From the NCBI GenBank assembly GCA_961205875.1, contig OY540810.1, positions 22,444,001 through 22,508,000 on the forward strand: a stretch of 64,000 bases of DNA, given 5' to 3'. A model generated the notes under the pieces. It did not search any database. It was not told the origin of the DNA and was given only the letters and a program-made list of their open reading frames with translations. The stretch comes from Sialis fuliginosa. Taxonomy: Eukaryota; Arthropoda; Insecta; Megaloptera; Sialidae. How positions within the stretch are numbered: position 1 is the first letter of the stretch; the number at the start of each line of letters is the position of its first letter. This document shows, in pieces, positions 57,868-64,000 of this stretch. The translations under genes and the position numbers were made by a program.

Positions 57868-58654
57868 AGGGAAAGTATGGTATATTGGACCACTCGGTAA
57901 ATTGAACCACCCTTATATCTCGAAAAGTAGTTTTCTGATTTCTTAAATGACAACACCGTGCGATAGGCGCCTAACTTCATTGCATATCGGCTATATTGTT
58001 TTCCTTGACAAGTTGAATGTTATTGTTTTATTTCCGCAAATTTAAATAAGTGATTATTGATGTAATTTTGAGTGATTTGTGCTTAGGGTGTAGTTAGTAC
58101 AAAGGTAAGCATACAGCGTTTTTAATTTTTAGTTTGCAGCAGCAATTTATCAAGAATTTATTGTCATAGATTGATTGGCGGTTTTTATAGTTTATGTTTT
58201 TGTTAGATTTTTTTTCTTACTTCTCACTCTGTTGGTTAAACGTATTGTATCAATAATCCTAACATATGTGATGATTGTCTTTCTTGAATAATTTAATTAA
58301 AATAATGTAACGAGACTGATTTCCTATATTACTTTAAGTCTGTAATTCATAAATATATATTATGTTCTATTTACAGGTATATTTTAGTTAAGATTATATT
58401 AAGGTCCAAATTAGCAACCCGGTGGTCTAATTTACAGTTTACAGTACCGGTTGGCTAAATTGAAACAAATCTCCGATCTCATATTTCATTGATTTTTGTG
58501 GAGTTTATGATAATGTTGATTAATACTTAATAAGAACAAAATCTATAAACTGCTGTTTCATTTCATAAAAAAATAATTTGTCTAAACCAAAAACTAGTAC
58601 CTATATACTAAATATCGTAATTTAAAAAAATGGTCAAATTACCCGACTTTCCCC
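57868..58654. mobile_element. TA-flanked TIR element, 787 bp
   Basis: The left end AGGGAAAGTATGGTATATTG and the complement of the right end, GGGGAAAGTCGGGTAATTTG, are inverted and similar, both running on to 'GACCA'. TA flanks both (57866-57867 and 58655-58656). Internal pieces such as cactcggtaaattgaacc and ggttggctaaattgaaac echo the termini. No transposase frame is present. Tc1/mariner- or pogo-like. Confidence 0.55.
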
Positions 58655-58839
58655 TACATGCCTACAAACCTGATTAATATAATGTAATGTTTTATGAATT
58701 CTGAAAAGTACTCCACCAATCGAGTACTCAAGTACCAAATAAAAAACAGACATCTGAACAATCAAACTGTAATTGCAATCTATGATATATAATATCAATT
58801 TAAATAATTTCCAACAAACACTCTCTTATTACATGTATT

Positions 58840-59010
58840 TGTCAAAGCGAAATCTGTGGTTTCAATGATCACATTACAGCAGGTGTTAACATTTGCCTTA
58901 GAGAATAAACCGTGCTGAAGCATTTAATTTAATAGAGCACCGTTCCAAATTACTAATCTTCAGCTCAATTAAAAACCGAGCCTAAGCTATCGCACACCTG
59001 TGCAACATTT
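58840..59010. promoter_or_regulatory. Non-repetitive motif-rich stretch
   Basis: Contains tctgtggtttc (Runt-like), agcaggtgttaac, gcacacctgtgcaac (E-box palindrome), aaccgtgctgaagc and aaaaccgagc. No frame or repeat partner is visible. It may be a cis-regulatory element; the support is only motif clustering. Confidence 0.2.
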
Positions 59011-59123
59011 CTGAATATTGTATATCGAATTCAATATCAGTGGTTTTCAAAATTATCTTAACTGATATTTAATTTCCTATAAGTCAGTTTAAAATATCAT
59101 TTTTTTTCATTTAAACTCGAATA

Positions 59124-59673
59124 AGGTACTGGCACCAGTTATGGCCGTTATAAAAGCAAGGTTTACTGTTTTTGTGATTGACAGGCTTCTTTTTTGTAAT
59201 TCTCATGAACTCATGTTACTAATAAAACAAGTAACTCTATTTAATCAATTTAGTTACCAAAGTCCACAAATATAGTTTGTTTTTTTAAATTATAGCCTTT
59301 TATTATGTTTATGTTTTTTCTCCAGTAATGGATAAAATAAAACCAGTAATGAGCACGCAGTGATGGACACTTTTGTAATGATTACAAAATGATAAGTAGT
59401 ACGACACAAAAGATATAATTAAAAGAAAGAATCGTCTTTGAAACATTGTAAAGCAGTTGCTATGATAATATAATAATTAATAAATAAATTATACTAATAT
59501 AATTAGTTCAAATGTCCACCATTTTGGCATCTATTGGCCGATTATCATCAAATCATGCTGTAAGACAGTTAAATGTATATAGATTAATATTCAGAAATGG
59601 TAGTAATCAAATATAATATAATAATATATAATAGCCATTACTGGGGACATATCCAAGACTGGTGCCAGTACCT
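59124..59673 (+). mobile_element. Tc1/mariner-like MITE family E, copy 2
   Basis: The ends AGGTACTGGCACCAGT and ACTGGTGCCAGTACCT are perfect 16-bp inverted repeats, flanked by TA (59122-59123 and 59674-59675). It matches 14543-15115 in the same orientation over almost all its length, with small indels. The better-kept TIR means this copy may be nearer the family consensus. Non-coding. Confidence 0.85.
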
Positions 59674-59775
59674 TATATATTTTATTACAAACCAAATAGA
59701 AGGAACACATGTTTGAAAACTACTGCAACATGTATGATTGACATTCAAATGAGATTAGTTTGACTCGACTAAAGC

Positions 59776-59960
59776 TATAATAACAATAATAATAATAATA
59801 ATAATAATAACAATCTGCTGCATTCCGTTCGTATGCTAATCCATCGCATCATCATCATCGATGTCTCATGTGTGGGGCGGAGCTCTACGATGGTCCCCCT
59901 CAGGGGTCCGCGGTCCTAGTGGGCGGCCACCGGACCGCCTGCCCAGTCGCTTAATGCATT
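59776..59960 (-). mobile_element. LINE 3' remnant: (ATT)n tail and G+C-rich region
   Basis: A trinucleotide run (aat)n at 59776-59812 is followed by caatctgctgcattccgttc, an (atc) run and a markedly G+C-rich stretch (59870-59950: tgtggggcggagctctacga, gtccccctcaggggtccgcg, cggccaccggaccgcctgcc). Read on the minus strand this is a G+C-rich region ending in an (ATT)n tail, as in insect LINE 3' ends. No protein is recognisable. Confidence 0.4.
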
Positions 59961-59989
59961 TTGTGACGAAATGCATATTTCACTGAACA

Positions 59990-60735
59990 GGTATATGTTA
60001 TATAAAGAAATATTGATTTAAGAATCTTATAGTTAAATATTACGTAGGTTATTTAATTTTAACGATTGAATATTTATTGAAGTAGTTAAGTGTACTAATT
60101 TGAGCACTGCCTTTATAAAAGCCTGTATTAGATACATATGTCAATTTTTACGTATTCAATACCAATGCCAACTTAAAAAAAATATATAGAATGACTAAAC
60201 TTTAAATAAGCTATTGCCTTGTTTAAGAAAAAAATATCATACATAGAATAATAATTAATAATTAATTAACACAAAATCATCCAAATCAGCATAAATTGGC
60301 AAAGTAGTAATCTTGTACTGTAAAAATAGCAATGGTCAATCGTTAAATTCAAAAAAAAATATAACAGAAAAATAGAACATGTTTTATTTTCTATAATAAA
60401 TCGAGCTTAATTAAAATTGAACTTAAAATTGATAAGTTTAAATGCTATTTTCAGTCATCAATTTAAAGTACTTGAAATTGGTGGAAAAATTGACAAATGT
60501 AATACTGGTTGAGAATGTATGTAGCAAAAATATTTACTTCTAGGTATATTTTTTTTAAATAAATATTATACATACCCACAGACGTACATGGGAAGATATG
60601 AGTAAAATATAAGATAGAAGTACTCGTACATTGTACATTTTATAATATTAGATACACTTTTTGTAAAAAAATTTTATTTTTTATTTTTTTTTGCTCATAT
60701 CATTCATGTAAGTTTGATATTTAGCTTAATAATTT
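59990..60735. other. A+T-rich stretch, no feature seen
   Basis: Nothing beyond A+T-rich DNA was recognised. Confidence 0.45.
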
Positions 60736-60739
60736 TAGA

Positions 60740-61071
60740 CAGTGTCGTAGCGTGGTATCGGCGTATGCCCAGCGAACTCTGAAAATAGCACCCCTTGTAG
60801 TAATTTTGCCACCCTTCTTAATAATTTCTATTTCTGGAGACCTTTTTTTTATTCAGCGTGTCACTTTTTAATCCTGGTAATGCTATTTTCACTCATTTGC
60901 TATTTTTTTTGTATTTGTACTTAATGTAAAAAACAATTTCCATTACTTTACTAATATTCAAATAATTATCTTGATCTTAAACCTAAAAAAAATGTTTGGT
61001 GACGATCAAAAAAAATTTCATGACCCCCCCCCCCCCCCCTCTTAGTCACAGGCCACCACGCTAGAGCCCTG
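60740..61071. mobile_element. hAT-like MITE with a 16-base C run
   Basis: The left end CAGTGTCGTAGCGTGG and the complement of the right end, CAGGGCTCTAGCGTGG, match at 12 of 16 bases. A C run (61024-61039) lies inside the right end. The TSD is not evident. Non-coding. Confidence 0.55.
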
Positions 61072-61366
61072 TCAGCCCCCTCCCTTTGTAAGAGTCATAA
61101 AAAAATAATAGTAGGTAACATAAAAATAATAACATAAAAAATATTTTTATTTTGCATATCGTATATACCACTCTATTGCAAGATTGAAAATTTTACTGAA
61201 ATATTTACTGATTTTAATAAATAAAAGACTGAAAAACAAAACCGAATGTTATCTGCAGGATATTAAATAATGACAGCTGTATGGTATTTATTAATAACAG
61301 CGCATGTACATATGCTATATAGAAATCAGCGATCTAAAAACAGTTGGGATTGGTATACATCATAGA

Positions 61367-61462
61367 GTGTCTTTAGGACTCCGATGATGATAGCATTGCT
61401 ATTGAAATACGTGTAAGTCTAAACTCTTACAATTTTTATGGTTAGGGGATTTGTATTTGATA
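61367..61462 (+). mobile_element. Solitary hammerhead mini-retroposon with an 11-bp TSD
   Basis: A 96-bp unit from gtgtctttaggact to ggatttgtatttgata. It is flanked by tacatcataga (61356-61366) and tatatcataga (61463-61473), 10 of 11 identical, a credible TSD. It matches the minus-strand unit at 2254-2351 across its full length. The hammerhead motif occupies 61371-61424; the remaining ~38 bases (ctcttacaatttttatgg, then ttaggggatttgta) are the only other content. A TSD with no TIR implies insertion by copying of RNA, not cut-and-paste. Confidence 0.65.
61371..61424 (+). ncRNA. Hammerhead ribozyme motif, solitary copy
   Basis: Stem I strands ctttaggact and agtctaaac pair (GACT/AGTC, bulged G, TTTA/TAAA). 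The core is ccgatga (61381-61387), with C in place of U at position 4. Stem II is GATAGC/GCTATT with loop ATT. GAAA is at 61404-61407. Stem III is the short atacgtgt, with a U-G pair. Position 17 is A (61415), so the predicted cut is before 61416. The core change probably lowers activity compared with 2294-2348. Confidence 0.6.
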
Positions 61463-61479
61463 TATATCATAGAAAGGAT

Positions 61480-62380
61480 AGATTTAGATTATTATAAATT
61501 TATTACATTGCTCTAATATCCAGAACTTTATAACGATTATAGATACCTAGCAGAAAGCGTTTAGTTTGGTTTTAATCTAAACTAAATTCCTTATAAAACT
61601 GGGCATGAAATTAACAAATACTGTTTTACCATTTCAATAAAATAAATCCTTATTCATTTGACATATTTAAAAATATTATATTATTTTTTCGTCCTTGAAT
61701 AAAGACCTAATTCACAAGTTAGTCATTGTTTTGACTAAATAACAAGAGCAAAAGAATACAAAACCTGATATAGCAGGTATCAATCAATAATAACGTATGT
61801 AAAACAATGTGGGATTTTATGAGATGAGATTTTTGTTCAGTTACATCAGTTATATATACATATGTAAATTGTGCAAGACAACTGTGATCTGCGTCTCCTG
61901 CCAAAGTTTCGTCACACGTTACAGTGGGCGCTTCCTCGAATGTTACTAACAATAAACTATATACGTATCGTAGACATATTCTAGAAAATCGTTTATATAA
62001 AAAAAAACACAAAATTTAAATAATAGATTACCCACGTTGTGTTTTTTTAAGTCTTTCCACCTTTTTCCAAATTTTTACAACCGTGTAAAAGTAAGTCTGT
62101 GTAAATGGAGGTATTACTGTAATTTTATTTACTCGCCATATCCTAAGGATAGAGGACGCTATGTGATCATTTTTGAAATCATAAAAAAAAATTATCCAAT
62201 TTTAAAAAGTTTACTTGATCAAAATAAACACTTTTCTCGAGAACCACGTATTTAACGTGAAAATTGTATAGATCCGTTTGGTAGAGTATTATATTTTCTA
62301 TATGAAAAGTCATTACAGCTTTTGTAATAAAATATTCCCTTAAGAAGATATATGTATATCTTTTTACAAATATAGGTATG
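61480..62380. other. No gene seen
   Basis: Short frames at 61719-62012 (minus) and 62037-62255 (plus) have no recognisable domain. DNA is A+T-rich with no paired repeats. Confidence 0.4.
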
Positions 62381-62382
62381 TC

Positions 62383-63219
62383 AGTCCAGTGAACGAAACA
62401 ATTTGATGGGAAATTTTCAGGAACAGCAATGTTAAGGTTGATTTTTATAGATTTTGAGCCGCTAAACATGAAAAAAATAACGCGCCCACGTGAAGGGTGA
62501 GACCACCCCTAAAAATGGGGTAAAATGATGAACGTCACGTTTTTTCCCCGTTTTTTCGATTTATTTCAAAAACTGACGATGGGGTTATATTATGATTGAT
62601 ATTTGTAGCTGATATTTAAACGAATCGATTGAGATCAGCTAAATAAAATTTAACCAAAAAACACCCTTCTAGAGGGTAAAAAAGCCTTAAAATTGCTAAT
62701 GTTTGGTCCTTATCAGTAAAAATGTAATAACTCTGAGATGCATCATCGCGCAGACTCGTAATTTAGCTTAAATTCTTCCTAAAGCTCCGAAGAACTGAGA
62801 TCAACCATAATATAACCAAATATGAATAGCTTTACCAATTATATTAGCCAATATCTAAATTTTTTATTTTATTTTAAATTTATGTTGCACTAAAAACCAA
62901 GTAAAAAAAATCAGGAATCAATATTTTTTTACCAAACTGCACTTGTGGCTTGTATTTATACCTACGATCAAGGCTGCACAAGAAACAAAGTTTTTCATGC
63001 TCATTCGATTCGTTTAAATATCAGCTACAAATATCAATCGATTTAGTTTTGTAATAAATCGAAAAAACGGGGGGGAAACTTGATGTTCACTCTTTTACCC
63101 TATTTTTAGAGATGAAGCCCTATTCCTCACGCGAGCACGTTATTTTTTTCGTGTTCAGTGGCTCAAAATCTATAAAATTTCCCATTTTAGCCATTTTCTC
63201 TGCTTCATTGGCTGGACTA
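62383..63219. mobile_element. Long fold-back element, arms of about 250 bp
   Basis: The left arm (62383 to about 62645) and right arm (about 62993-63219) are inverted copies: agtccag...ctggact at the tips, gatgggaaatttt / aaaatttcccattt, tatagattttgagcc / ggctcaaaatctata, gaaaaaaataacg / cgttatttttttc, cccgttttttcgatttatt / aataaatcgaaaaaacggg, gtagctgatatttaaacgaa and its inverse. Divergence is moderate. The roughly 345-bp centre is A+T-rich and non-coding. No TSD was clear. A fold-back DNA transposon or an inverted duplication of one repeat would both fit. Confidence 0.75.
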
Positions 63220-63224
63220 ATTTT

Positions 63225-64000
63225 GTTCTGGAGTTTGCGTTTACGGTAACGAATAGTATCTTTCACTGTAAATCTCGGCAAAAAACTCTTACAGTATGTC
63301 TATCTCAAAACATAAAATGTAAAGTATTTTCGACATTTTATATATTTTCATCTTGACACCTGCAAACACTATACAAATATATAAATTAAATCTTTTATAG
63401 TATTTCTAGATGTATTAACACTTTTAACACCAATTAAAACTAATTCTAGACACAGTTTAATTTACACATATGTCGAAACGATTAAATATATTTCTCATGC
63501 AGTTGTCATCAATTTGAAATTTTTATTGGATAAATAACGCATAAAAGGTGTAATTTTGACAACATGTCCATGTATCATATTTCATAAAAATGTGTTGATA
63601 TACAATAAACTGTCATATTAAAATTCTTTATAATACAACGTAAATCTAAAAAAATGTTTCCATATATGTTAGAGCCTGTTTAATTATTTTATTGCTAATT
63701 AAAATCATTGATCAACTTTATATTTCGTTGCCACATAAATAGCTTACATTAAATTTTATTGTAATGGATCTTCTTTTTAATTATGTGCAATTTTTAAAAG
63801 CTAGAGCCGTAATGTCTACGAAAAATAGATATAATGTTTTTTCTTAGAATCCCAATTTATTCAAATAAATATAAAATACATAACTGTTTTAATATACATT
63901 TTTATTTAATTGTATACACCTATTTTATTTCTATCTCCATTTTAATTAATGATTTTTTGCTTGTCAATTTGATCATCTCATTAGAATAACAGGAACCTTT
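63225..64000. other. A+T-rich stretch, no feature seen
   Basis: No coding frame, paired repeats or RNA motif were recognised up to the window end. Confidence 0.5.

Noticed and set aside
61719-62469. Overlapping frames of 72-97 codons near the right edge
   Set aside because: They are low-complexity and A+T-driven, with no recognisable motifs, and they overlap on opposite strands.

Overview
The window looks like non-genic nuclear DNA from an arthropod, most likely an insect. It is strongly A+T-rich and has no long host open reading frame. The only convincing coding sequence is the tail of a non-LTR retrotransposon of insect type. No bacterial operon, rRNA, canonical tRNA or CRISPR array is visible. 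A hemipteran is my guess from the general style of the repeats, but the sequence alone does not prove it.

The window is mostly small non-autonomous DNA transposons (MITEs and fold-backs) lying in A+T-rich filler. At least nine elements or element pairs have recognisable terminal inverted repeats (TIRs). Many also have target site duplications (TSDs): 8 bp (hAT-like) at 655-833, 1085-1418, 1920-2225, 5308-5713, 18614-18904, 20314-20547, 34667-35504 and 43276-43615; TA (Tc1/mariner-like) at 876-1472, 14543-15115, 29133-29400, 53649-54124, 57868-58654 and 59124-59673. Several families occur twice (1085/1920, 4158/34667, 14543/59124, 18614/43276, 12423/40186, 25509/50528). Long fold-backs lie at 19219-19414, 21782-22025, 29133-29400, 45704-46259 and 62383-63219.

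LINE remnants: 25655-26900 (minus strand) keeps an RNase H domain and a CCHC knuckle. It is 5'-truncated, has a (CCATAA)n-type tail and a 9-bp TSD, and sits inside another repeat. A second LINE 3' end lies at 44820-45113 (plus strand), and (ATT)n-type tails of further remnants lie near 48918 and 59776.

The most unusual content is a small family of elements carrying hammerhead self-cleaving ribozyme motifs. An inverted pair lies at 2254-2411. A roughly 96-bp solitary copy with its own 11-bp TSD lies at 61367-61462. A more divergent hammerhead-like motif lies at 31716-31762. These resemble the type I hammerheads with very short stem III known from Penelope-like elements and metazoan retrozymes.

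Possible host sequence is limited. There is a G+C- and CpG-rich promoter-like island around 2540-3270. A few complex stretches (about 5985-6300, 24690-24990, 54885-55020, 56455-56590, 58840-59010) look like enhancers rather than repeats. One possible short coding exon on the minus strand lies near 29671-29781. If these are real, the window is an intergenic or large-intron stretch of a host gene whose exons lie outside it.
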